The notes below the pieces were generated by a model. It searched no databases. It was not told where the DNA came from and saw nothing but the letters and a program-made list of their open reading frames with translations. A program made the position numbers and the translations under genes. Source: Hominenteromicrobium sp900549945 (GTDB lineage: Bacteria > Bacillota > Clostridia > Oscillospirales > Acutalibacteraceae). From it: a DNA stretch of 64,000 bases. The stretch spans positions 1 through 64,000 of the forward strand of contig CABRNK010000005.1 of NCBI GenBank assembly GCA_902472305.1, read 5' to 3'. Below, in pieces: positions 43,222 through 51,015 of the stretch (position 1 is its first letter; the number at the start of each line of letters is the position of its first letter).

Positions 43222-43250
43222 ATTATAGCTTTTTTTCGGGGTTTCTGCAA
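43222..43250 (-). promoter_or_regulatory. Promoter of the NifU-like/GGGtGRT operon
   Basis: TTGCAG (43245-43250) and a perfect TATAAT (43222-43227) are 17 bases apart on the minus strand. Confidence 0.85.
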
Positions 43251-43462
43251 GAGGGAAAAAACAGATTTCCGCAGAAAAAGCGCTGAATCACACAAAAAAA
43301 GGAAAGGGCCGCGCACAATGCCGCGCCGCCTCTCCCGCACTGTCCCCGCCGTCAGCGCGCACCGGCTCGCGCGCGCTTTTGCAAGCTGGCGTTTGAAGCT
43401 GCGGCTGCGACTGCCGGAAAACCGGAAGCAGGCAGCTTTCCGGCCTCCCCGCACAACGAAAA
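43251..43462. other. Intergenic stretch of about 210 bases, no gene recognised
   Basis: GC-rich sequence between the operon promoter and the terminator of the small surface-type gene. Frames on both strands lack ribosome sites and recognisable protein pattern. Confidence 0.45.
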
Positions 43463-43485
43463 AGGGACCGCCCAAGGCGGTCCCT
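43463..43485 (-). terminator. Terminator after the 69-residue membrane protein gene
   Basis: A perfect 10-bp stem AGGGACCGCC/GGCGGTCCCT with a 3-base loop is followed by TTTTTCG on the minus strand. Confidence 0.9.
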
Positions 43486-43494
43486 CCGCCCCTT

Positions 43495-43704
43495 TTACGG
43501 GCGGTTGCGCTTCGAATGCTTTCCCTTTTTGCTTTGGAGGACAAGCCAGACAATCAGCCCAGCCACCGCCAGCCCCGAAATAACGACGATCGCGATGATC
43601 AGTCCGAACGGGCGTGTATCGCCTGTCGGCATCACCGGCGCGAAGCCGCAGAACATCCATGCGGCCAACAGTCCGGCCGTCAGGGCCTGCATTTTTTTCA
43701 TCAT
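43495..43704 (-). CDS. Tiny secreted protein with a sortase-type C-terminus
   Basis: A 69-residue protein. Residues 1-26 look like a signal peptide (KKMQALTAGLLAAWMFCGFAP). It is followed almost at once by MPTGDTRP (25-32), a hydrophobic helix (33-57) and a basic end KKGKHSKRNRP, the layout of a cell-wall sorting signal. It compares with PQTGD in the large surface protein at 60997. Practically no mature domain lies between the two signals. It may be a remnant of a larger anchored protein or a real mini-substrate. AAAGGGGATAG precedes the start. Confidence 0.65.
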   Translation of the reverse strand: MMKKMQALTAGLLAAWMFCGFAPVMPTGDTRPFGLIIAIVVISGLAVAGLIVWLVLQSKKGKHSKRNRP

Positions 43705-43727
43705 GTTACGCTATCCCCTTTCATTTC

Positions 43728-44126
43728 TCACAGCACGGGATCCTCGTCGAGCTCGTCGCCGCCGGGGCCGAAAAACTCCCGGCCGACAATGCCGCGCTCC
43801 TCCCGCGCCTTTTCCACAAGCCGCGAAAGATTGTTCTTCACGCGGATCGAATCCTTGATACTCCGCAGAGTGACGATGCGCTGTGCGTCGCCCTTGCAGG
43901 TCAGCGTGATCGTGCCGGTTCCGCAGAGCTTCTGCCCGAGCGTACGCGTCAGGCAGATGTCCGTCACGCGGTAGAGCAGCAGCTCGTCGTAGTGCGTGCT
44001 CAAAAGCCCCTTCTGGCTGTAAAACCGATCTTCCGTCAGCGAATACTTCGTGAAGGAAAACGGAAACCAGAGCCAGTGCTTCCGCCCCTCCCAAAGAACC
44101 TTTTCTTTCGTAAATTCATCCGCCAT
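43728..44126 (-). CDS. PH-domain (bPH/YdbT-like) protein
   Basis: A 132-residue protein with a bacterial pleckstrin-homology core: LTEDRFYSQKGLLSTHYDELLLYRVTDICLTRTLGQKLCGTGTITLTC, the pattern of DUF304/bPH_2 domains, where strands are followed by a V-R-L-R-S-I-K-D type motif. Relatives usually carry membrane helices, and the hydrophobic stretch HWLWFPFSFTKYS is too short to span. Function unknown. GAGGAGGG precedes the ATG. It lies 32 bases before the nucleotidyltransferase gene in direction of transcription and probably shares its transcript. Confidence 0.82.
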   Translation of the reverse strand: MADEFTKEKVLWEGRKHWLWFPFSFTKYSLTEDRFYSQKGLLSTHYDELLLYRVTDICLTRTLGQKLCGTGTITLTCKGDAQRIVTLRSIKDSIRVKNNLSRLVEKAREERGIVGREFFGPGGDELDEDPVL

Positions 44127-44158
44127 TTTCAGCCCTCCTCACACTTCGCCCGACCGGG

Positions 44159-45076
44159 TCACTTCCAGAGCGGGTCGGGATAAACGCCGCTTTCCATCAT
44201 ATCCGCCAGCGCGCGCATGACAACCGGCTTATCCTCCTTATAGGTCACGCCGTACCATTTGTCGCCGGATTTCAGCACCTGCACGTCGGCCGCGCCCGCA
44301 CGGATCCGCTCGTTGACGACAAACGGCAGAAAATACTCGGCTTTGAGCGGATTCTGCGGCACCTCATTTTCGAGAAACGCCGCAAAGCCCCGCTCCAGAT
44401 CCGCCATAAACTCCTGCGTGAAGCCCCACAGGTTCATGGAAACCGTCGCATCCTCGGAAAGCGCGTTCCAGCTCTCGCCGCCGTCCTCCGTGTAGGCAGG
44501 GCCCTCAGCGCGCCGCTCGATATGCGTGCGCTCGACGATGGTGTCCAGAACGCCGTCCTTTTCCACGCAGACGCCGCGCGCAACATGACCGTTTTCGGTC
44601 AGCGTGTTCTTGAGATGGTAGCCGACCATCGCCCAGTGCGACTTTTCTCCGTCTGCCGCCTGCTGCAAAAATGCACCGATCTTCGCAAACGCTTCGGCAC
44701 CGTAGAAATCGTCCGCATTGATCACCACAAACGGTGCGTCGATATGCCCGCGCGCCGCGAGCACCGCGTGTCCCGTGCCCCAAGGCTTTACGCGCCCTTC
44801 CGGAACCGCAAAGCCTGCCGGAAGATCCTCAAGCCGCTGAAACGCGTATTCAACCGGCATGTACTTCGAAACGCGGTCGCCCACGACCGCGCGGAAATCC
44901 GCGTACAGCTCTTCCTTGATGATAAAAACCACCTTCGAGAAGCCGGCGCGCATTGCGTCAAACACCGAGAAATCCATGATGATCTCGCCGTTTTTCCCGA
45001 CGGGATCGATCTGCTTCAGGCCGCCGTAACGGCTGCCCATGCCGGCCGCCATAACGACCAGAATCGGTTTCTGCAT
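44159..45076 (-). CDS. Sugar-phosphate nucleotidyltransferase family protein
   Basis: A 305-residue protein with the Rossmann-like N-terminus VVMAAGMGSRYGGLKQIDPVG (nucleotide-binding GxGSRxxxxxK). VINADDFYGAEAF holds the metal Asp. The C-terminal part has TYKEDKPVVMRAL. It would couple a sugar 1-phosphate with an NTP to give an NDP-sugar for surface polysaccharides or wall teichoic acids. Which sugar is not clear. The start at 45076 follows AGGTGG; GTG at 45088 is an alternative. It neighbours an LCP ligase and GtrA, which suits an envelope role. Confidence 0.85.
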   Translation of the reverse strand: MQKPILVVMAAGMGSRYGGLKQIDPVGKNGEIIMDFSVFDAMRAGFSKVVFIIKEELYADFRAVVGDRVSKYMPVEYAFQRLEDLPAGFAVPEGRVKPWGTGHAVLAARGHIDAPFVVINADDFYGAEAFAKIGAFLQQAADGEKSHWAMVGYHLKNTLTENGHVARGVCVEKDGVLDTIVERTHIERRAEGPAYTEDGGESWNALSEDATVSMNLWGFTQEFMADLERGFAAFLENEVPQNPLKAEYFLPFVVNERIRAGAADVQVLKSGDKWYGVTYKEDKPVVMRALADMMESGVYPDPLWK

Positions 45077-45185
45077 GATAAAAACCACCTTTTCCTCACA
45101 TTGCTATCGATACTGCTGCGGCGCCGGCCGAAGTCCGCAAAGGCCGCCGGCCGCGCTGCGCCGCGGATATGCCGGAAACATCCGT

Positions 45186-46280
45186 TTATTCCACAACCTT
45201 ATCCTCATAGATAAACCGGCGGATATGTGCGCCCGCCTGATCTACGTCGTAGAACCACATCCAGCCGCCGCCCTCGCCGTAGCCGGATTCATAGCCCTCC
45301 TCGTCGCTCGGGATCGAAAGCCGCTCGATCTCAAAGCCGTTCAGCACGATCGGCGCAAAGCCGAGGATCTTGTCAAAGGAAAGCGAGGTCTCGCACAGCG
45401 GCGCCAGCTTGCTGATCAGGCCCGGATATTCGAGCTTAGAAATGGAACTGAGCTTGCCGAGCAGCGCGGAAAGAACCTCCTGCTGGCGCTCGACGCGCCC
45501 GTTATCGTCGCCGATATTCCGGATGCGCCCGTAGGCGACCGCCTGATTGCCGTCCAGATGCGCAAGTCCGGCGCTGCCGGTGTACGGAATGGCTTCGCCG
45601 GACAGGGATTCCGGGCTTTCTGCCGCCAAATTTGTCAGATTCGTATTCATCTCCGTGATTTCGCCGTCCGTCACCTCGATGTCCACGCCGCCGAAGGCGT
45701 CGACGATCTCCGCCATCGCGGCAAAGTTAACGGTGACGTAATCTTCGATATTGAGGCCGAAATTTTGGTTGATTGTCTTGATCGCAAGCTCCGGCCCGCC
45801 GTAGGCGTACGCGTGGTTCAGCTTGTCATAGCCGCTGTCATAGGCACATTCCTCGCCGATATAGACGCGCACATCGCGCAGGATCGAGGTCAGCTTGATC
45901 TTCCCGTGCTCGTTGTCGATCGTCAGCACCATGATCGCATCGCTGCGCCCGGAGAACGTGCCGTCATACGACCGCGCGTCCACGCCGAACAGCGCGATGT
46001 TTGTGATGCCGGCCGCCTGCTCTGTCTGCGCCTGCGCCTCCTTTGTGATGCCGAGCTCCTCCTTGTCCTTTGTGATCGTCGTCGTTTTCAGCTCGCCCAG
46101 CATAAACGTGGAAGCGTAAACCAGAACACCGCCGACCAAAACGAACAAGACGCACAGGATGCTGAGAAAAACCTTCAGCCCCGTTCTTTTTTTCTTCTTT
46201 TGATTTCTGCGCACGGCGCGCTTCGAGGAATAACTGGAAATATCCTCGAAATTGTCGCGGCGCTGCCTTCCCTTAGCCAT
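45186..46280 (-). CDS. LytR-CpsA-Psr (LCP) family wall-polymer ligase
   Basis: A 364-residue protein with a basic cytoplasmic start (RRNQKKKKRTGLK), one membrane anchor (about 34-55) and an extracellular LCP domain: NIALFGVDARSYDGTFSGRSDAIMVLTID, SILRDVRVYIG, KLNHAYAYGGPELAIKTINQNFGLNIEDYVTVNFAA and NGRVERQQEVLSAL supply the conserved Asp/Arg that bind pyrophosphate lipids. It transfers wall teichoic acid or capsule from undecaprenyl pyrophosphate to peptidoglycan. The start at 46280 follows AAGGTGAATGG; a 27-codon longer frame has no ribosome site. Confidence 0.93.
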   Translation of the reverse strand: MAKGRQRRDNFEDISSYSSKRAVRRNQKKKKRTGLKVFLSILCVLFVLVGGVLVYASTFMLGELKTTTITKDKEELGITKEAQAQTEQAAGITNIALFGVDARSYDGTFSGRSDAIMVLTIDNEHGKIKLTSILRDVRVYIGEECAYDSGYDKLNHAYAYGGPELAIKTINQNFGLNIEDYVTVNFAAMAEIVDAFGGVDIEVTDGEITEMNTNLTNLAAESPESLSGEAIPYTGSAGLAHLDGNQAVAYGRIRNIGDDNGRVERQQEVLSALLGKLSSISKLEYPGLISKLAPLCETSLSFDKILGFAPIVLNGFEIERLSIPSDEEGYESGYGEGGGWMWFYDVDQAGAHIRRFIYEDKVVE

Positions 46281-46460
46281 TCCATTCACCTTGCTCCCGC
46301 CCCTGCGGAAGCCGTCCTTTCCAAAGAATCGCAGCCGGCCGTACAAGAGAGCTTTCCGCACGGCTTCCGGCGCTGTGCGGAGCGGTCCGAAAGAAACGCG
46401 CCCGCAAGCCCTGATCCATGGATGCGGCTGCCGATCGTTTATTGTAATATTATAGCCCTG

Positions 46461-46895
46461 TTATGCGGATTCGTCAACGCCTCGTTTCTTACGAAAAACG
46501 ATCAGCTTGCTCAAAACATAATTCGCGATCACAACAATCACGTTTGCCACGAGCTTGACAGCCTTATCGTTGAGGTGCAGCAAATCGACGCCGGCGTACA
46601 TCAGCCCCATTTCCAAAGCACCGGAAAACAGGCGGCACGCATAAAAGCGGACGATCTCCATGCAGACGGCGCGAAAGCCGTGCGCGCGGCTTTCAAACAC
46701 CCATCTCCGGTTCGTGACATAGGCGAACGTAACGGAGACGATCCACGACAGCACCGTCGACGCCATATAGTGAATATGAAAGCCGTCGGCGAAGATCCAG
46801 TAGGAAACGAAGCTGACAAGCGTCGTCAGGCCGCCGAACACAACATAAAGCAGCAGCTCGCGGTATTTCTCGCAGAGCACTTTTATTTTTTCCAA
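46461..46895 (-). CDS. GtrA-family membrane protein
   Basis: A 144-residue polytopic protein with four hydrophobic segments. The GtrA pattern LYVVFGGLTTLVSFVSYW at the start, FAYVTNRRWVFES in the middle and NYVLSKLIVFRKKR at the end are typical. GtrA proteins carry lipid-linked sugars across the membrane for polysaccharide decoration. The start is TTG at 46895, with AAAGGCGG upstream. It lies 19 bases downstream of trxB and is probably on its transcript. Confidence 0.92.
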   Translation of the reverse strand: MEKIKVLCEKYRELLLYVVFGGLTTLVSFVSYWIFADGFHIHYMASTVLSWIVSVTFAYVTNRRWVFESRAHGFRAVCMEIVRFYACRLFSGALEMGLMYAGVDLLHLNDKAVKLVANVIVVIANYVLSKLIVFRKKRGVDESA

Positions 46896-46914
46896 AGCAA
46901 CCGCCTTTCCCGCC

Positions 46915-47838
46915 TCAGGAGAGATATTCTTCTACTGCGTAGGCCGCGACCGCGCCGTCTGACGCTGCCGTGACGATCTGGCGCAGCGGCTTTTTCCGGC
47001 AGTCTCCCGCGGCAAAAACGCCGGGAAGATTCGTTTTTGTATCCTCGCCGGCCGTAAAATAGCCGGCCGGGTCGAGTTCTACCGCACCGCACACGAAATC
47101 CGTCGCCGGCACATTGCCGACAGCGACGAACAGCCCGTCGAGCGGAATTTCGCGCGCTGCCTGCGTCTTGATATTTTTCACGCGGATGCCGCACACGCGC
47201 CCGTTTTCCAAGATTTCTTCGACCACGCTATCCCACACCATTTCCACATTCGGCTTATCGAGCTTCGCCGTGTAGCTTTTGGAGGCGCGCAGCTTGTCGC
47301 GCCGGTGGATCAGATACACCTTTTCGCACAGCGAGGAGAGGAAAACCGCGTCTGCCGCCGCCGTATCGCCGCCGCCGACGACGGCCACCGTTTTTCCGCG
47401 GTAAAACGCGCCGTCGCATGTCGCGCAGTAGGAAACACCCTTGCCGCGCAGTGCCGTTTCATTCGGCAGGCCGAGAAGGCGCGGCGCGGCGCCGGGCGCG
47501 AGGATCACGCTTCTGGCGCGCAGCGTTCCGGCCTTCGTATCCAGCAGCTTCAATTCGCCCTCCGTGCGCAGCGCTGTGACCTCCGCGTAATCCTGCCGGA
47601 CACCGAACTGCTCGGCCTGCGCTTTCATGTTCATCGCCAGCGTAAAGCCGTCGGTTATGCCGGGAAACCCCGGATAATTTTCAATTTCATTCGTCGTCGC
47701 CATCTGCCCGCCGGGGGAAAGCTTCTCGAGCATCAGCGTGGCAAAGCCCGCGCGGCCGCAGTAGAGTGCCGCGGTCAGGCCGGCTGGGCCGGCGCCGACA
47801 ATGATTACATCGTAAATCTTATCGAGTTCTGGTTTCAT
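46915..47838 (-). CDS. trxB: Thioredoxin-disulfide reductase
   Basis: A 307-residue flavoprotein: FAD-binding GAGPAGLTAALYCGRAG at the N-terminus, redox-active CATCDG near 135, NADPH-binding VVGGGDTAAADAVFL, and the C-terminal FAAGDCRKKPLRQIVTAASDGAVAAY. It reduces thioredoxin with NADPH. AAAGGAATGG precedes the ATG. A strong promoter lies at 47909-47937. Confidence 0.96.
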   Translation of the reverse strand: MKPELDKIYDVIIVGAGPAGLTAALYCGRAGFATLMLEKLSPGGQMATTNEIENYPGFPGITDGFTLAMNMKAQAEQFGVRQDYAEVTALRTEGELKLLDTKAGTLRARSVILAPGAAPRLLGLPNETALRGKGVSYCATCDGAFYRGKTVAVVGGGDTAAADAVFLSSLCEKVYLIHRRDKLRASKSYTAKLDKPNVEMVWDSVVEEILENGRVCGIRVKNIKTQAAREIPLDGLFVAVGNVPATDFVCGAVELDPAGYFTAGEDTKTNLPGVFAAGDCRKKPLRQIVTAASDGAVAAYAVEEYLS

Positions 47839-47908
47839 TGCAAACCATTCCTTTCTGCCGCACCGCCCGCTTCCGTTCTCCGCAAACAGGCCGGCTCTCT
47901 ATTAAGTC

Positions 47909-47937
47909 AGTATAGCATAAGTTTCCGAATATGACAA
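47909..47937 (-). promoter_or_regulatory. Promoter of trxB
   Basis: TTGTCA (47932-47937) and a TGC-extended TATACT (47909-47914) are 17 bases apart on the minus strand. Confidence 0.85.
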
Positions 47938-47995
47938 TTCCTTTCTTCATCCATTCTGCCCAATCCCGCCGGTAAATACTGAAAACAGGGCAAAA

Positions 47996-48025
47996 AGAAA
48001 CTCTCCCGTCTCCGGAAGAGTCTCT
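47996..48025 (-). terminator. Strong terminator at the 3' end of the long noncoding transcript
   Basis: A 13-bp stem (AGAGACTCTTCCG / CGGGAGAGTTTCT on the minus strand) with a GAGA tetraloop is followed by TTTTG. No protein gene lies directly upstream on this strand. Confidence 0.85.
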
Positions 48026-49275
48026 TTTGTGTGTTATATTAAGGTGAGATAAACGCGTTATAACTTTGTGTTTCAATAAACTACTGCATTGGTTTGCCCT
48101 CTGCTGAAACTCAAATTGTTCGGTTTCTTTGACTTCACACGATTCGATACAGCTTACCGTTCTTACAGCTCACTGCTTTTTTCGAATCGAACAGGCTTTA
48201 CGACTTTCACCCTGCTTCAATTTTTGAAGCGCTTTACCCGTACATCGCAGACAACTCCAAACAAAAACTTATTTTGTCTTATCTTATATACCACATTGTA
48301 TATTAACTTTTGATTTGAATCGTTTTATATCCACAACTTCGGGATTTTCCCTGCCAATCGCGTTTACGGTTCGGAATCTTTGATTCCACAGCTTTTCTAA
48401 AGCCTGAAATATTGCGTATGCAGATATCCGGAAGTCTGTTCCTGCCGCATGATTTTCCCTCCTGCCGTTCGATATTCTCTCCGGCAAATCAGGAATCCCG
48501 GCTGATACCTTACAATTCGGTTCGCCCGCTCTGAACTTTAAGTTCAGAAAGAAGCCGCTCATTTCCAGTATCCGCCTGATTTAAAAGCGCTCTCCGTTTT
48601 TCTGCGTCGTCTCTTCGACATTTGCCAGCTTCCGGATTCGCATCTCTTTCAAACTACCGGCAGACTTAAAACCTCCGCGTGCCTCTGCAGGCATTTTTCC
48701 TGCTGTATATTATCCGAGGCACAATGTGCCGCGGACAATATGCTGCTGTGCTTCGCTACCCATTGGGCCCACCCGCTTTCTGTAATAAATTTGCCTTGCG
48801 GCTCTCCACAGCTTTCTTTTAAAAGATTCCGCGCCGTCCGATTTGAATTTCTCAAAATCTCCGTCCCACTGTGCTCTCTTTTCTTCGCTTCCGTCTGCGT
48901 TTCCTGCTTTTCGCTTCTGCCTCTTGATCTGCGTTTGCAGTATCTTGGGTTTTTCGCTTTTGCTTTGATCCCTTTTTTCGGGAATGTTTCCGCTTCTGAC
49001 GAAGAATGAAAGCTTTGGGTCTGACGCCGGATACTTTTCTCTCGACCCGGTTTTCTGCGCTTCATTGCTGAACGGCCAATCGGATCTCACTTTGTAAGAA
49101 ATGCTGTGCTTCCAAGAGTATTTTCCCCGCACCTTTTCGCTTTCAGGATTTTAAATCCCGCGTGCCGGAACCTCTTCGATCCGCTTCCGAAACTTTTTGA
49201 GCTTCCGCTTGAGAAAGCCGCCTTACGGCGATCCTTCCGATCTACTTCGCGTTCCTGAGGGTCTTCCTCTTGTTC
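47996..49275 (-). ncRNA. Candidate large structured noncoding RNA (~1.28 kb), class unknown
   Basis: A consensus promoter (49282-49310) and a strong terminator (47996-48025) frame about 1.28 kb on the minus strand with no credible gene. The longest minus-strand frames (138-140 codons) lack ribosome sites and are Arg/Lys/Ser-rich nonsense. The RNA strand is purine-rich and visibly less GC-rich than its neighbours. It is full of hairpins: a 16-bp stem (48707-48741), TCTGAAC/GTTCAGA (48530-48548), GGAATC/GATTCC (48373-48387), GCTTCAA/TTGAAGC (48214-48230), CGCC-GTAA-GGCG with a GNRA loop (49219-49230), and longer pairings 48182-48189 with 48140-48147 and 48105-48110 with 48070-48075. GAAGC recurs about ten times. 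Size and layout recall ROOL, GOLLD or OLE RNAs, but I cannot match it to any. Confidence 0.65.
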
Positions 49276-49281
49276 ACCTAT

Positions 49282-49310
49282 ATAATAGCACGCGGATTTC
49301 ATTTTGTCAA
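49282..49310 (-). promoter_or_regulatory. Consensus promoter of the long noncoding transcript
   Basis: A perfect TTGACA (49305-49310) and a TGC-extended TATTAT (49282-49287) with a 17-base spacer. It is among the best promoters in the window. Confidence 0.9.
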
Positions 49311-49381
49311 CAGTTATTTTTAACTTTTTCCGAGATAATTAGTTACATATGTCATCTGGTTTTCTTGTGCAAAAAAGCAAA

Positions 49382-49411
49382 AGGGCTTTCCCAAAAGCAG
49401 GGGAAAGCCCT
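49382..49411 (-). terminator. Terminator after traX
   Basis: A perfect 11-bp stem AGGGCTTTCCC/GGGAAAGCCCT with an 8-base loop is followed by TTTGCTTTTTTG on the minus strand. Confidence 0.9.
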
Positions 49412-49415
49412 GAAA

Positions 49416-50162
49416 TCAGCCGATGCCGAGCAGGTACGCCGCGCCGTACAGCACAATCAAATGCGCCGGATAGAACGCGTAGAACAGCCATTTCATCGGC
49501 CGGCCGCGCGCGCCGTTATACAAGAGGAGCAGCGCATAGCCGCCCATCGCGGCGATAAACAGCAGCGCAGCGTCCGCGCTGAACGGCGCGCCGTACAGCA
49601 GCGCCGTCAAAACGGTGAGCAGAGCGCCGAGCAAAAGCCTGTTCCGCACGGCGTACAGGAGAAAAATGCAGAAGACGCCGTACCCGCCGTAATCCATGTG
49701 CATATACTCCGCGATATACACCGCCATCAGGAGCACAAGGCTGAATAGAAGCCACGCGCTCCGCTCATTTTTCCGCGCGCAGTGCTCGAACAGCATGCAC
49801 ACGCAGGCGCCGAGCAGCAGCGTAAAAAATACATTCGTCGTGCCCAGCCCGATCTCGCCCCATTCGAAGGCGAGCTGAAACGGGATCTCCGAAATTAAGC
49901 CGACAAGCAGCAGCCGCAGCAAATACCGCTCCCGGCTGTGCGTGTGGCGGCTGCCCTGCGCGACCGAAAACGCAAAGATCGGAAACGCCATGCGGCCGAA
50001 GAGCTCGAACGCATAGAAAAGCGGCGAATGCAGGAGCGCCCAAGAAGCCTCCAGCGACATCCCGCAGACCTGCATAAAAAACGGCTGCGTCAAAAGAATT
50101 TTCAGCAGATGATCGGCAAACATGGCAGCCAGCGCCACGCATTTCAAAAATGTACCCGACAT
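49416..50162 (-). CDS. TraX-family integral membrane protein
   Basis: A 248-residue protein with seven to eight hydrophobic helices. LKCVALAAMFADHLLK at the N-terminus and LFYAFELFGRMAFPIFAFSVAQGSRHTHSRERYLLRLLLVGLISEIPFQLAF are characteristic of TraX, named after the F-plasmid pilin acetylase. Chromosomal members in Firmicutes probably acetylate or modify surface molecules, with unknown substrate. The start at 50162 follows GAGGGTGTGGG. It is a single-gene unit with its own promoter and terminator. No conjugation genes are nearby. Confidence 0.9.
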   Translation of the reverse strand: MSGTFLKCVALAAMFADHLLKILLTQPFFMQVCGMSLEASWALLHSPLFYAFELFGRMAFPIFAFSVAQGSRHTHSRERYLLRLLLVGLISEIPFQLAFEWGEIGLGTTNVFFTLLLGACVCMLFEHCARKNERSAWLLFSLVLLMAVYIAEYMHMDYGGYGVFCIFLLYAVRNRLLLGALLTVLTALLYGAPFSADAALLFIAAMGGYALLLLYNGARGRPMKWLFYAFYPAHLIVLYGAAYLLGIG

Positions 50163-50204
50163 TTCCCACACCCTCTTTCCGGATATTTTACCCGATTCCC
50201 TCAT

Positions 50205-50233
50205 ATATTAGCATAGATTTTGTATTGAATCAA
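50205..50233 (-). promoter_or_regulatory. Promoter of traX
   Basis: TTGATT (50228-50233) and a TGC-extended TAATAT (50205-50210) are 17 bases apart on the minus strand. Confidence 0.78.
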
Positions 50234-50289
50234 TAAGTTTCATTCACATATTATTTTCAAATCAGCCGCAAACGATTTTGGAAAACGCC

Positions 50290-50318
50290 TTGACTTTGCG
50301 GGCGGTTCACGATACAAT
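50290..50318 (+). promoter_or_regulatory. Promoter of the DUF1292 gene
   Basis: TTGACT (50290-50295) and TACAAT (50313-50318) with a 17-base spacer, 50 bases before the ATG. Confidence 0.82.
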
Positions 50319-50368
50319 AAGGGTGCGGAATAAAGCTCCGCCCGAAATCTGAAAGGACGGTCTGAACC

Positions 50369-50677
50369 ATGAGTATAGAAAACGAACAGGATTACGAGGC
50401 CGATCTCGTCGTTCTTCTCGACGACGAGGGCAACGAGCACGAATTCGAGATCATCGACGAAATCGAGAACGACGACGGCTACTTTATGGCGCTGATCCCG
50501 ACACTCAGCGACGCGGAGGGCGACGTAGCAGACGCCGACGAGTACTATATCTTCGAGCTCGTCAATGTAGACGGCGAGGAGCAGCTCTCCGAGGTTGAGG
50601 ATGAGGCCCTGCTTGATAAGCTGGCCGACATTTTCGAATCGCGCTACGCGCAGGCAATGGAGGACGAGGAGGAATAA
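50369..50677 (+). CDS. DUF1292 protein
   Basis: A 102-residue, very acidic soluble protein (LVVLLDDEGNEHEFEIIDEIENDDGYFMALIP...EYYIFELVNVDGEEQLSEVEDEALLDKLADIFESRY), a classic DUF1292 member as found near yrrL/udk in Firmicutes. Function unknown. AAAGGACGG precedes the ATG. The probable 6S RNA follows directly downstream and may be processed from, or share, its transcript. Confidence 0.92.
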   Translation: MSIENEQDYEADLVVLLDDEGNEHEFEIIDEIENDDGYFMALIPTLSDAEGDVADADEYYIFELVNVDGEEQLSEVEDEALLDKLADIFESRYAQAMEDEEE

Positions 50678-50716
50678 CCTTCCGCGCATAACAAGCCCGG
50701 CGCACGCAAACAATAG

Positions 50717-50889
50717 AATTACCTGCCCGATACGCGGACCGTGCAAGAATAACCCTACACTCAAATACTCGGGAGCCCGGCTCCACAGACGGACTGCAGA
50801 CCTCCCGGCGGCGGCTTGACCGCCGTTGGAAGAAGGGAGCGAGAAACCTGTGGGAGGGCACCCACCTGCTTTTACAGTAGCAGGTTATT
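50717..50889 (+). ncRNA. ssrS: Probable 6S RNA
   Basis: A stem ACCTGC (50721-50726) / GCAGGT (50880-50885) closes about 170 bases. Inside are GTGCAAGAATAACCC near the 5' side, a central GC-rich arm (GGCGG/CCGCC near 50809-50824) and GGGCACCCACCTGC near the 3' side, as I recall from 6S RNAs. A large internal bubble mimicking an open promoter fits its role: it binds sigma-70-type RNA polymerase in stationary phase. No separate promoter is clear (TAGAAT at 50714 is too close), so it may be processed from the DUF1292 transcript. Confidence 0.65.
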
Positions 50890-50931
50890 GAGAGCACGTT
50901 ACGGTCGGGCGGGGATTTTTATGTCTGTTTC

Positions 50932-50955
50932 AAGGCGGTGAAAACCGCCTTTTTT
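50932..50955 (+). terminator. Terminator downstream of the probable 6S RNA
   Basis: AAGGCGGT/ACCGCCTT, 8 bp, with a GAAA loop and a TTTTT tail. Confidence 0.85.
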
Positions 50956-51015
50956 CAACCCCTTTCCCCGAAAACTGCGGGAAAGGACGACATACATAAA
51001 GGGGAATTTCGAGTC

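Noticed and set aside
45039..46973. A 644-codon plus-strand frame across the LCP and GtrA genes
   Set aside because: It spans two genuine genes on the other strand and their gap, with no domain or ribosome site.
48649..49132. Minus-strand frames of 138 and 140 codons inside the noncoding interval
   Set aside because: They overlap each other, have no Shine-Dalgarno sequence, and read as Lys/Arg/Ser-rich nonsense. They fit a structured purine-rich RNA better.
48000..49310. Group II intron or retron
   Set aside because: No reverse transcriptase, no domain V-like GAGC...GUUC hairpin and no GUGYG start were seen.
50938..51015. A longer azlC start at 50938
   Set aside because: It would place translation start inside a terminator hairpin, without a ribosome site. 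The ATG at 51016 has AAAGGGGAA.
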